The notes under the pieces are model-generated. The model ran no database searches. It saw only the letters and a program-made list of their open reading frames with translations, and had not been told where the DNA came from. The position numbers and the translations under genes were made by a program. Source: Leifsonia xyli subsp. xyli str. CTCB07 (lineage in GTDB: Bacteria; Actinomycetota; Actinomycetes; Actinomycetales; Microbacteriaceae). Taken from it: a stretch of 64,000 nucleotides of DNA. This document shows positions 32,948 to 41,043 of the stretch, in pieces. Each line of letters begins with the position of its first letter. The stretch's first letter is position 1. The stretch is from positions 2,108,001 through 2,172,000 of the forward strand of contig NC_006087.1 in assembly GCF_000007665.1 (NCBI RefSeq), given 5' to 3'.

Positions 32948-34615
32948 GTGCGACGCCCGAATTTCTCTGTGAACGATCCCGGTGCCGACGGCAATGAACC
33001 GACGACCGAGATCGTCGGCCGCGTCCCCGCGGACCAGCAGCGCGACCCGCGCCGGCCGGTTCGGGCGACCCGGCCGGCAGCCGAGACGGCTTCGGGGCGC
33101 ACACGGGCCGGTGCGAGAACGGCGGAGTTCGATCCGTTCGGGCTGGGCGGAGGGGGTCACAGCGGAGACGGCGGCCGGGGTGGCCCGGCCCTCCCGGAAA
33201 ACGGCGGCGGAGGCTCCGGGGGCGACCGTCCTCCCCGCAAGCGCCGCCGCGCGAAGCGGATCCTCGCCTGGACGGCGGCCTGCCTCGCTGTGCTCCTGAT
33301 CGTCGTGGGCGGGTACGCGGCCTACAGCTACTTCCGGTTCATCGGGGGCGTCTCCCACGTCGATGTGATCGACAAGCCGGCGCACGACGCGGACGGCCGG
33401 GACCAGAACATCCTGCTGGTCGGCGACGACCACCGGCCCGATGGCGCGACGAAGGCCGAACTCGACCAGCTGAGCACCACCGGCGACGGGGGCGGCACCA
33501 ACACGGACACGATGATGATCCTGCACGTCCCGGCCGATGGGAAGTCCGCCACGCTGATCTCACTGCCGCGCGACTCCTGGGTGGCGGTGCCCGGCCACGG
33601 GATGAACAAACTCAACGCCGCGTTCTCGCTCGGCGGCGGCGCGAGCGACTCGGCCGCGGGCGCGAAGCTGCTCATCCAGACCGTGCAGAACCTCACAGGG
33701 CTGGGCATCGACCACTACGTCCGCGTCTCGCTGCTCGGCTTTTACACCATTGCTAAGGCTCTCGGGCCGATCGAGGTGTGCCTGAACGAGGCGGTCAACG
33801 ACCCCTACTCGGGAGCGAAGTTCCCTGCCGGGGTCTCGACGCTGGACGCGAAGCAGGCGCTGTCGTTCGTGCGCCAGCGGCACGGACTGCCGCGCGGCGA
33901 CCTGGACCGCGTCGTCCGCCAGCAGTACTTCCTCTCCGTCGAGGCGCGCAAGTTCCTCTCCGCGGGGACGCTGCTGAACCCGGGCAAGCTGACAAAGGTG
34001 CTGGACGCCGTGAGCGGCTCGATCGAGACCGACCCCGGTCTCGACTTCTTGCAGCTCGCCGCTCAGCTGCAAGGACTGACTGGCGGCAAGATCCAGTCGG
34101 CGACGATCCCGATCACCGGCACTCCGACCATCACCGTCGACGGCCAGGACCTCTCGATCGTCGAGGTGGACACGGCCGCGATGCCGGCGTTCATCCAGCG
34201 CCTGATGGGCACGCCGAGCGCCTACGACGACGCCAAGGCCGCGAAACCAGCGGAGACCACCGTCACCGTCCTCAACGGCGGCAGCGAGAACGGCGCCGCC
34301 GCCAGCGCGACCCAGACCTTCGCCGCCGCGGGGTTCAAGACCGGGACGGCCGGCGACGCGAGCACCCGCGCGACCACGGTCATCCAGTACCCGAAGGGCC
34401 AGGAGTCGCAGGCTAAGGCCGTCGCCGCCTACCTCCCCGGGGCCACAGCACAGGAGACAGCCAGCGTCAGCACGGTGACGGTCGTCCTCGGCGACGACGG
34501 CATCATGCCCGCCGCGCCGTCCACGGCGGCCCCGGGCTCGCCGGCCCACGCCACGCCGGCGCCCACGCCCTCCGGTCCGGCGACCAGCTACTCGGACAAG
34601 GTGTGCATCAACTGA
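32948..34615 (+). CDS. LytR-CpsA-Psr family glycopolymer transferase with LytR C-terminal domain
   Basis: The 555-residue protein starts at GTG 32948. A long disordered cytosolic head (about 100 residues) precedes one membrane helix (ILAWTAACLAVLLIVVGGYAAYSYF). The LCP domain follows, with NILLVGDDHR, GGTNTDTMMILHVP, TLISLPRDSWVAVPG and FVRQRHGLPRGDLDRVVRQQ, which carry the Asp and Arg residues binding pyrophosphate and magnesium. A LytR_C domain (TTVTVLNGGSENGAAASA) and a Pro/Ala tail end the chain. The family attaches teichoic-type or other polymers to peptidoglycan outside the membrane. A second, shorter paralogue lies at 43041. Confidence 0.92.
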   Translation: MRRPNFSVNDPGADGNEPTTEIVGRVPADQQRDPRRPVRATRPAAETASGRTRAGARTAEFDPFGLGGGGHSGDGGRGGPALPENGGGGSGGDRPPRKRRRAKRILAWTAACLAVLLIVVGGYAAYSYFRFIGGVSHVDVIDKPAHDADGRDQNILLVGDDHRPDGATKAELDQLSTTGDGGGTNTDTMMILHVPADGKSATLISLPRDSWVAVPGHGMNKLNAAFSLGGGASDSAAGAKLLIQTVQNLTGLGIDHYVRVSLLGFYTIAKALGPIEVCLNEAVNDPYSGAKFPAGVSTLDAKQALSFVRQRHGLPRGDLDRVVRQQYFLSVEARKFLSAGTLLNPGKLTKVLDAVSGSIETDPGLDFLQLAAQLQGLTGGKIQSATIPITGTPTITVDGQDLSIVEVDTAAMPAFIQRLMGTPSAYDDAKAAKPAETTVTVLNGGSENGAAASATQTFAAAGFKTGTAGDASTRATTVIQYPKGQESQAKAVAAYLPGATAQETASVSTVTVVLGDDGIMPAAPSTAAPGSPAHATPAPTPSGPATSYSDKVCIN

Positions 34616-34710
34616 CGCCACGGGCGGGGCGCTCGACCGCCATCCCCCCATCTGCCACCCGGCCGAGGCGGCGGGAAGCGTGCTACGCCGGTCGAGCGTC
34701 CTCCCTCGCC

Positions 34711-34745
34711 ACCCTAATAAATGCATACACCCTAATAAATGCATA
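34711..34745. repeat. Tandem 17-bp direct repeat upstream of the DUF3566 gene
   Basis: ACCCTAATAAATGCATA occurs at 34711-34727 and again at 34729-34745, one base apart (period 18). It is markedly AT-rich against the surroundings and contains the palindrome ATGCAT. It lies about 110 bp before the next start; it could be an operator or simply a small duplication. Confidence 0.85.
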
Positions 34746-34853
34746 ATCGGCCGATCGGTTCGCTTCCCTATCCACCCTGCCTCGCGGCGTTCGCTAGAAT
34801 GAACACCCGGGAAACGCCGTCATCCGGTGGCAGCACCAGCACGGGGAGGCACG

Positions 34854-35231
34854 ATGCCGGCACAGAAGAAGCAGGCCAAGCAAGTGATCATGCGCCTGGT
34901 CTACGTCGATTTCTGGTCGGCGCTGAAAATGTCCTTCCTGGTCAGCCTGGTCGTGGCCGCATTCACTGTCGTGCTGGCGCTTCTTCTCTGGACGGCCCTC
35001 GAACGCTTCGGAGCCATCGGGGCAGCAAGCGACTTCCTGACCAGCATCGCCGGAAAGAAAGGCGCCGAGCTCGTCTCCGACCTGACGTTCCCGAACGTGA
35101 TGACCTTCACCCTGGTCGTCGCCCTGCTGGAAGTCATCGTCGTCTCCGCACTCGGGGCAATCGCCGCCGCGCTCTACAACCTCGCCACCAACGTCGCCGG
35201 AGGCTGGAAGCTCATTTTCGGGAACGAGTGA
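34854..35231 (+). CDS. DUF3566 membrane protein
   Basis: The 125-residue protein has two hydrophobic helices (FLVSLVVAAFTVVLALLLW and FTLVVALLEVIVVSALGAIAAAL) and the family motif LVYVDFWSALKMSFL. Its function is unknown. In most actinobacteria this gene follows gyrA near the origin; here neither gyrA nor tRNA genes are adjacent, so it has been relocated. The 3' end overlaps the convergent bioQ-like gene by 20 bp. Confidence 0.87.
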   Translation: MPAQKKQAKQVIMRLVYVDFWSALKMSFLVSLVVAAFTVVLALLLWTALERFGAIGAASDFLTSIAGKKGAELVSDLTFPNVMTFTLVVALLEVIVVSALGAIAAALYNLATNVAGGWKLIFGNE

Positions 35232-35823
35232 GTTCCAGTCCGCTCACCAGGAGGCCGACGCCGAAGCCGAAACCGAAGGCCGGATCTTCCGGACCGGTCG
35301 CCGCCCCCCGACCGGTCCCGGCCAGGACACCGAGGCTGTCGTACTGCATCCGCTGCTGCTCGTGCGAGACGTGCCCGAGGATGAAGTGCAGCAGTGCGTC
35401 GGCGGCACGGCGGGAGGTCGCCGCGTCGAAGCCGCCGCCCGCGACGGCGCTCGCGAGACGGTCGCGCGCGACGGGCGAGCCGAGTCCGAGCGCGAACGTG
35501 CTGGCGACCACCTCGGCACCGTCGCGGCAGGCGAGCAACGCTTCCCGGAGCCGGTCGGCCTCGGCGCGGACAGCGTTCGTCCATGACCCGGGAGGCTCCG
35601 GGCGGACGGGCGTCGCCGAGCGCGCGACGATGCGGTCCGCGAGTTCGGCCAGCAGGGTCTGTTTGTTGGGGAAATGCCAGTAGAGCGCGCTCGGCTGCAC
35701 GTCGAGCGCCGCCGCCAGGCGGCGCATCGTGAGATCGGGAAGCCCGACATCGTCGAGAATGCGCAACGCCGCCTCCGCCACATCGTCGCGAGTGCGCCGA
35801 CGTGTGCTTTCGGTGCCTGTCAC
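35212..35823 (-). CDS. bioQ: TetR-family repressor of biotin genes (BioQ-like)
   Basis: The 203-residue protein from GTG 35823 has a TetR N-terminal helix-turn-helix (LTMRRLAAALDVQPSALYWHFPNKQTLLAELADRI) and a TetR_C-like ligand domain. It is divergent from bioY, and the 55-bp gap carries two TGAAC-N3-GTTCA palindromes, close to the BioQ operator TGAAC-N3-GTTAC described in Corynebacterium glutamicum. BioQ represses biotin uptake and synthesis genes. BioQ does not bind biotin itself as far as is known, so the signal here is open. The tight 3' overlap with DUF3566 is convergent. Confidence 0.8.
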   Translation of the reverse strand: MTGTESTRRRTRDDVAEAALRILDDVGLPDLTMRRLAAALDVQPSALYWHFPNKQTLLAELADRIVARSATPVRPEPPGSWTNAVRAEADRLREALLACRDGAEVVASTFALGLGSPVARDRLASAVAGGGFDAATSRRAADALLHFILGHVSHEQQRMQYDSLGVLAGTGRGAATGPEDPAFGFGFGVGLLVSGLELTRSRK

Positions 35824-35836
35824 GGCACCACTATAG

Positions 35837-35864
35837 TGAACGCTGTTCAGGTGAACACCGTTCA
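35837..35864. promoter_or_regulatory. Two tandem BioQ-type operators between bioQ and bioY
   Basis: TGAACGCTGTTCA (35837-35849) and TGAACACCGTTCA (35852-35864) are two perfect 5-bp palindromes with 3-bp spacers, centred 15 bp apart. They lie 15-42 bp before bioY and just after the bioQ start on the other strand, so binding would control both directions. Confidence 0.85.
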
Positions 35865-35878
35865 GTTTAGGATCCGCC

Positions 35879-36520
35879 ATGACCTCCGCCCCCGCACCGG
35901 CCCCGCACCGCGCACACTCGCGCCGCCTCGACGCGCGGGACATCGCGCGCGTCGCCGCCTTCGCCGCGCTCGTCGCCGTCCTCGGACTGCCCGGCGGGAT
36001 CACACTGTTCGGCGCTGTGCCGATCACCGCGCAGACCCTCGGCGTGATGCTGGCGGGCGCGATCCTCGGCCCGTGGCTCGGCGCCCTCTCGATGACCATT
36101 CTTCTCGCACTCGTCGCCGTGGGGCTGCCGCTCCTCGCCGGCGGGCGCGGCGGCGCGGCGGTCTTCGCGGGGCCCTCCGCCGGCTACGCGCTCGGCTGGG
36201 TCTTCGGGGCCTTGACGATCGGCCTCCTCGTCCACGCGGGCGGGCGGAAGCCGGTGCTCTGGCGCACGGCGCTGGGGATCGCGACCGGCGGCATCCTCGT
36301 CGTGTACGCGGCCGGCATCCCCGTGCAAAGCTTCGTGACCCGGCTGCCGCTCGCCGAGACAGCACTGACCAGTCTTGTGTTCGTCCCCGGCGACATCGCG
36401 AAAGCGACGCTCGCGACGGCCATCACGATGACACTGGTGCGCGCCTACCCGCGCGCGTTCCGCCGCACCTGGCCAGACCAGCCGCCGCGACCGGCGCCGG
36501 AGACGGCGCGTGTCCTGTGA
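35879..36520 (+). CDS. bioY: Biotin transporter substrate-binding subunit BioY
   Basis: The 213-residue S component of an ECF transporter. It has six hydrophobic segments and the family blocks GGITLFGAVPITAQTLGVMLAGAILGP, PLLAGGRGGAAVFAGPSAGYALGW and FVPGDIAKATLATAI. The first of these (PITAQTLGVMLAG) lies in the biotin-binding region. With BioM (ATPase) and BioN (T component), found three genes downstream, it imports biotin. It starts at ATG 35879, and its stop overlaps the next gene by four bases (GTGA). Confidence 0.94.
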   Translation: MTSAPAPAPHRAHSRRLDARDIARVAAFAALVAVLGLPGGITLFGAVPITAQTLGVMLAGAILGPWLGALSMTILLALVAVGLPLLAGGRGGAAVFAGPSAGYALGWVFGALTIGLLVHAGGRKPVLWRTALGIATGGILVVYAAGIPVQSFVTRLPLAETALTSLVFVPGDIAKATLATAITMTLVRAYPRAFRRTWPDQPPRPAPETARVL

Positions 36521-37575
36521 TCATCCTCCTCCGCTCGGGCGACCCCGCCCTCCTCGAACGGCTGAGCGCCGTCCGATCAGCCGGCGACATCCCTCTCGTC
36601 GGCGACGACCGCTGGGGGCGTGCGCAGTGGACGGCTGTGTGGGCGGCCGCCGCGGCGGCACGGCCTCCGGCCGGGACGGCGTGGGCGACGCTGACCTCGG
36701 GCAGCAGCGGCGCACCGCGCATCGTGTTGCGGAGCGAGGAGTCGTGGGCGGCCTCCTACGCAGCGGTCGCGGGGTATCTGGGGGTCGGGCGGGGGGACGC
36801 TGTGGCGGTTCCCGTTCCGGCATCGTCGTCGCTCACGCTCTTCTCGCTCGCGCACGCGCTCGCCGCCGGCCTCCGCCCGGCCATCGGCCCCGCCGCCGTC
36901 GGCTCCGCCGCCGCGCTGCACGCGACGCCGCAGGCGCTCCACGCCGCGCTCGAGACTCCCGCGCCCTCCGTCCCGCTGCGCTCCGCCCTCGTCGGCGGCT
37001 CCCACCTCGACCCTGCGCTCCGTTCCCGCGCCGCCGCCGCGGGCGTCCGCCTGACCGCGTACTACGGCGCAGCCGAACTCTCCTTCATCGCCATCGACTC
37101 CAGCGACGGCCTGCGGGCCTTTCCCGGTGTCGAACTCGACCTCCGCGACGGGACGCTCTGGGTCCGTTCCCCCTTCCTGGCCTCCGGCTACGCCGGCACA
37201 CCCGTGCCGCTGCGCCGCGACGGCGCTTGGGCGACCGTCGGGGACCGCGCCGAGTCGTCGGGCGGGCGGCTGCGGCTGCTCGGCCGGGCCGACGACGCCA
37301 TCCTGAGCGCATCGGCCACGATCGTCCCGGAGGAGGTCGAAGCCGTGCTGCGGACGGCGCCCGGTGTTCGCGATGCCGTGGTGTTCGGCCTCCCGAGTGG
37401 TCCGATCGGGGCGCTGGTGGCAGCGCTGATCGAGCCGGAGCCCGGGCAGGACATCGAGCTGCCGGCGCTCCGCGCCGGTGGTTCGCGGGAGCGCTCCCCA
37501 GGACCGCGTCGGGGAAACCTGCGCGCGCCGAAGCGGCCCGCCGCGCGCGACGGGGAGGTGCGGCTGCTTGGCTGA
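36517..37575 (+). pseudogene. AMP-binding acyl-CoA ligase in the biotin operon, C-terminal frameshift
   Basis: GTG 36517 overlaps the bioY stop. Residues follow the adenylate-forming enzyme pattern but shorter (about 350): P-loop TLTSGSSGAPRIVLRS, AYYGAAELSF, the DRAESSGGRLRLLGRADD hinge and EVEAVLRTAPGVRDAVVFGLP. Near 37475 the frame is lost; the neighbouring frame contains LPRTASGKPARAEA, the A10 motif with the catalytic lysine. So the present protein ends in about 30 unrelated residues and should lack adenylation activity. Bacillus subtilis YhfT occupies the same place in its BirA-controlled yhfUTS operon; a role with acyl precursors of biotin is inference. Confidence 0.8.
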
Positions 37576-38683
37576 CCCCGTCATCATCGCCGCACGCCGC
37601 ACACCCATCGCCACCCGCGGGCGCGCGCTCGCCGGTTTCCGGGTGGAAGAGCTGGCCGCTCCGGTGCTGCGGGCCGTGTTCGCGGACGGGGAGGCCGCCG
37701 CGAACGCTTCCCTCCCGCTCGCGGATGTGCTTCTCGGCAACTGTATGGGGCCGGGCGGCAACCCGGCGCGCGTGGCCGCTCTCGCGGCGGGGTTCGGTGC
37801 GGCGGTGCCCGGCGGAACCGTCGACCGGCAGTGCGGGAGCGGTCTCGCGGCCGTGCTCGACGCGGTCTCGGCGATCCGCGCGGGCGATGGCCGGGTGCGA
37901 CTGGCGGGTGGCGCGGAAAGCGCCTCCACAGCGCCCGTCCGCGCCTCCGGCGGTGTCCCCTACGACCGCGCTCCGTTCGCACCGGCCGGGTTCCCGGACC
38001 CGGACATGCCGCGCGCAGCGGAGGACCTCGCCCAGGCGGACGGGATCTCGCGGGAGCGGCAGGACGCCTACGCGGCCCGCAGCCACGCGCGCGCCCGCGC
38101 TGCGCGGGAGGCCGGCCGGTTCGCCGGCGAGCTGGTTCCCCTCGGCGGGTGCGACAGCGACGACGCGATCGGCGGGGCCGCCCTGCTGCTCGGGCGGCTT
38201 CCCGCGCTCTTCCCTGGCGGAACGCTGACGGCGGGGACCTCGACGCGCATCGGCGACGGCGCGGCCGCCGTGCTGGTCGCCCCGCCGGGAACGGCAGCGG
38301 GGCTCGCCGTGCGCTCCGGGGCGATCGTCGGCTGCGGCCCGGCCCGGCCCGGAGCCGGAGCGGCGCCGGCCATCCTCGCTGCGCTCGAGGCGGCAGCGGT
38401 ATCGGTCGGCGACATCGCCGCGATCGAGCTGGTGGAAGCGTTCGCCGCGCAGAGTCTGGCCGTACTCGGCCGCATCGGCGTCGCGGACGACGACCCGGGC
38501 GTCTGCGCGGACGGCGGTGCGCTGGCGCTGGGGCACCCCTGGGGGGCGAGCGGGGCGGTGGCACTGGTTCGGCTGTTCAGCCGGCTGGTCCGCTCGGGGA
38601 CCCCGGCCGGGACCCTCGGTGTAGCGGCCGCTTCCATCGGTGGCGGGATGGGTGTGGCCGCCGTGGTGGAGGTGGTGCGGTGA
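37568..38683 (+). CDS. Thiolase-family protein in the biotin operon (YhfS-like)
   Basis: The 371-residue protein starts at TTG 37568, overlapping the ligase. It has thiolase motifs RRTPIATRGRALAG, the active-site Cys89 (VDRQCGSGLAAV), and the His-bearing GHPWGASGA. In the last motif the usual catalytic Cys (CIGGGMG) is Ser (AASIGGGMG). The first Cys and the His remain, so acyl transfer to the enzyme is possible, but the Claisen step may be altered. Internal loops are short, giving about 25 residues less than typical. It corresponds in position to B. subtilis YhfS. Its role beside biotin uptake is unknown. Confidence 0.82.
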   Translation: MADPVIIAARRTPIATRGRALAGFRVEELAAPVLRAVFADGEAAANASLPLADVLLGNCMGPGGNPARVAALAAGFGAAVPGGTVDRQCGSGLAAVLDAVSAIRAGDGRVRLAGGAESASTAPVRASGGVPYDRAPFAPAGFPDPDMPRAAEDLAQADGISRERQDAYAARSHARARAAREAGRFAGELVPLGGCDSDDAIGGAALLLGRLPALFPGGTLTAGTSTRIGDGAAAVLVAPPGTAAGLAVRSGAIVGCGPARPGAGAAPAILAALEAAAVSVGDIAAIELVEAFAAQSLAVLGRIGVADDDPGVCADGGALALGHPWGASGAVALVRLFSRLVRSGTPAGTLGVAAASIGGGMGVAAVVEVVR

Positions 38684-39366
38684 GTGTGCTCCACCTCGAC
38701 GCCGTCACGGTCAGCCTGGGCGGCGCCGCCGCGCTGCGCGAGGTCTCGCTCACGCTCGATGCCCGCACGATCGCGGTGATCGGGGAGAACGGGTCGGGCA
38801 AGTCAACGTTCGCACGGCTGCTCGGCGGGCTGGCCGAGGCCACCGCGGGGGAGGTCCGCATCCTGGGCCTCGATCCGCGCCGGGACGCCGCCGAGCTGCG
38901 CCGCCGCACCGCTCTCGTGTTCAGCAACCCGGACGCGCAGATCGTGATGCCGACCGTCGCGGAGGATGTCGCCTTCTCCCTCCGCCGGGAGCGACTGCCG
39001 CGCGCGGAGTCGGCGGCGAGGGTCGCTCAGGCGCTCCAGCGCTTCGGGCTTGCGGCCCTGGCCGATCGGCCCTCGCACGATCTCTCCGGGGGCCAGAAGC
39101 AGTTGCTCGCCCTGTGCGGCGCGTTCGTCCGGAGGCCGGAGCTGGTCGTCGCCGATGAGCCGACGGCGTACCTGGACGCGCGCAATGCCCGCCGCGTGGC
39201 CGGCCACCTGTTGGAGGACGCCGGGCACCGGCTCGTCCTCGTGACGCACGACCTCGACCTGGCGGCGCGCTGCGAGACGGCGGTGCTGTTCGCGGAGGGC
39301 CGTCTCGCGGCGACCGGCGCTCCGGAGACGGTGCTCTCCGAGTACCAGAGGAGGCTCGCGTGCTGA
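38680..39366 (+). CDS. bioM: Biotin ECF transporter ATPase BioM
   Basis: The 228-residue ABC ATPase has Walker A GENGSGKSTFARLL, the Q loop FSNPDAQIVMPTV typical of ECF ATPases, the signature LSGGQKQLL, Walker B LVVADEPTAYLD and the switch His in LVTHDLDLA. GTG 38680 overlaps the thiolase stop. With BioN it powers uptake through BioY. The Q loop (FxNPDxQ) separates it from generic ABC exporters. Confidence 0.93.
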   Translation: MSVLHLDAVTVSLGGAAALREVSLTLDARTIAVIGENGSGKSTFARLLGGLAEATAGEVRILGLDPRRDAAELRRRTALVFSNPDAQIVMPTVAEDVAFSLRRERLPRAESAARVAQALQRFGLAALADRPSHDLSGGQKQLLALCGAFVRRPELVVADEPTAYLDARNARRVAGHLLEDAGHRLVLVTHDLDLAARCETAVLFAEGRLAATGAPETVLSEYQRRLAC

Positions 39367-39971
39367 CGCTCTACCGGCCCGGGAACGGCTGGCTGCACCG
39401 GATGCCGGCCGGTCCCAAGACCCTCCTGATCCTCACGCTGGTCCTGGCCGTGTCGGTACTGCCGAGCCTGTGGGCCGCGGGAGCGGTCGCCGCTGGTGCG
39501 AGCGTCCTGAGCTACGCAGCGGCGGAACTCGGCGATGGGACGCTCGGGATGCGCGAGCTGGCGCGGCAAATCCTGGCCGTGCGGTGGCTGATCGCGATCA
39601 CTCTCGCCGGTCAGCTCGTCTTCCTCGGACCGGAGCCGGCCGTCGCCAACACGGCCCGCGTGACGGCGGCGATCGCTCTCGCGGGGCTCCTCGTGCTGAC
39701 CACACGGGCAACCGACCTGCTCGACGCCGTCGAGCGCGGCCTCCGCCCGCTCGCACGGGTGCGGCTCGACCCGGAGCGGGCGGCGCTGCTCCTGACGGTC
39801 ACGTTCGGGACGATCCCCATGCTCGCCCGCCTGGCCGGGGACGTCCGGGACGCGCAGCGCGCCCGCGGCGTGCGTGGCGGCCCCGGCGCTTTCCTCGTCC
39901 CCTACACGATCGTCGTACTGAAGCACGCCGACGAGCTGGGCGATGCTCTGGCGGCGAGGGGCGTCCGGTGA
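39360..39971 (+). CDS. bioN: Biotin ECF transporter transmembrane component BioN
   Basis: The 203-residue EcfT-type protein starts at GTG 39360, overlapping bioM by seven bases. It has four to five membrane helices and the two coupling motifs AQRARGVRGG and DALAARGVR, which contact the ATPase. YRPGNGWLHRMPAGPKTLLIL is the usual N-terminal amphipathic entry. Its stop overlaps the next start (GTGA). Confidence 0.92.
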   Translation: MLTLYRPGNGWLHRMPAGPKTLLILTLVLAVSVLPSLWAAGAVAAGASVLSYAAAELGDGTLGMRELARQILAVRWLIAITLAGQLVFLGPEPAVANTARVTAAIALAGLLVLTTRATDLLDAVERGLRPLARVRLDPERAALLLTVTFGTIPMLARLAGDVRDAQRARGVRGGPGAFLVPYTIVVLKHADELGDALAARGVR

Positions 39972-40321
39972 GCCGGCCGCGGGTGCTCGGCCCGGTCGTG
40001 GACGAGGAGACCCGCTGCGTCCACTACCGCACCCCGCTGGACGTGATCGCCATCCGGTTCGCGTGCTGCGGCGAGTACTACCCGTGCCACCTCTGCCACG
40101 GCGAGACCGCCGGGCACCCTGCGCGACCCTGGCCGGCCGCCGAGCGAGGTGTACACGCCATCCTGTGCGGGGTCTGCGGGGAGACGCTCACCATCGCCGG
40201 CTACCTCGAGACGGAGAGCTGCCCGGTGTGCGCGACGCCGTTCAACCCGGGCTGCAAAGCTCATGCAGGACTGTACTTCGACGTCCGAACGGAGTCTGAT
40301 GGCGCCACCGCACGCTCATAA
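39968..40321 (+). CDS. CHY zinc finger protein
   Basis: The 117-residue protein from GTG 39968 has the CHY pattern: TRCVHYRTPLDVIAIRFACC, then YYPCHLCHGET, ILCGVCGETLT and CPVCATPFNPGCKAH. About nine Cys and His pairs can bind three zinc ions. Eukaryotic CHY domains act in ubiquitin ligation or mitochondrial import; bacterial stand-alone forms have unknown roles. Overlap with bioN puts it in the biotin operon, though this may be incidental. Confidence 0.88.
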   Translation: MSRPRVLGPVVDEETRCVHYRTPLDVIAIRFACCGEYYPCHLCHGETAGHPARPWPAAERGVHAILCGVCGETLTIAGYLETESCPVCATPFNPGCKAHAGLYFDVRTESDGATARS

Positions 40322-40500
40322 CCGGACCAGCGTCCGGTTTCGGTGTCGAGGTGTGCGGAGGCAGCCCGACGGCAGCCGCCTTCTGAGACCAGACACGCCG
40401 CGGGACAAACCCTGTCTGCGGCTCGGATGCGGTTGACTGACGCTCCAGCCTTTCCGCACCAAGGCTCGACCGCACCGCAGAACGAGAGGATCGACCGACC

Positions 40501-40989
40501 ATGACGTACCAGACACCGCCCCCGCCCGCCCCGGGCGCATCGCTACCCGGTGAGACCGTTCCGCTCTGGGCTCCACTCCCCGGCGCGAGCCTCAGCGGGA
40601 GCGTGCGGCGCTTCTTCAAGAAGTACGCGGACTTCACCGGGCATGCGAGCCGCAGCGAGTACTGGTGGTGGTTCCTGTTCGAGATCATCGTCAACGCCGT
40701 GCTCTGGGGGCTCGCACTCGTCTCCGGCCTCGCCGACAGCGTCATCGCCCAGAACGGCACCGGGATCCCCGGTCCTGGCCCCTGGCTGGTCGGCGCCCTG
40801 GGGTTCCTCTGGTTCGTCGCGACGATCGTGCCGCGTCTGGCCCTGATCTGGCGTCGCCTCCACGACGCGAACCTCGCGGGGCCGTGGTTCTTCATCACAT
40901 TCGTCCCGTTCGGCAGCATCGTGCTCCTGGTGTTCGCACTGCTTCCGTCGGCCCCGGCGGGCGCCCGGTTCGACCGGCCCCGCGGCTAA
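40501..40989 (+). CDS. DUF805 membrane protein
   Basis: The 162-residue protein has a Pro-rich cytosolic start and three to four helices. The family signature is FFKKYADFTGHASRSEYWWWFLF and RLALIWRRLHDANLAGPWFF. The function is unknown; members are found widely in bacterial inner membranes. ATG 40501 has GAGAGG upstream. A clear terminator follows, so this ends the transcription unit. Confidence 0.9.
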   Translation: MTYQTPPPPAPGASLPGETVPLWAPLPGASLSGSVRRFFKKYADFTGHASRSEYWWWFLFEIIVNAVLWGLALVSGLADSVIAQNGTGIPGPGPWLVGALGFLWFVATIVPRLALIWRRLHDANLAGPWFFITFVPFGSIVLLVFALLPSAPAGARFDRPRG

Positions 40990-41011
40990 CCCTCCGCCCC
41001 TTCCGCCGCCG

Positions 41012-41043
41012 CGGAGGATGACCCCCTGATTTCCTCCGTTTTT
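41012..41043 (+). terminator. Rho-independent terminator after DUF805
   Basis: CGGAGGA (41012-41018) and TCCTCCG (41032-41038) form a 7-bp stem with a 13-nt loop, followed by five T. Classical intrinsic terminator on the plus strand, 23 bp past the stop. Confidence 0.8.
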
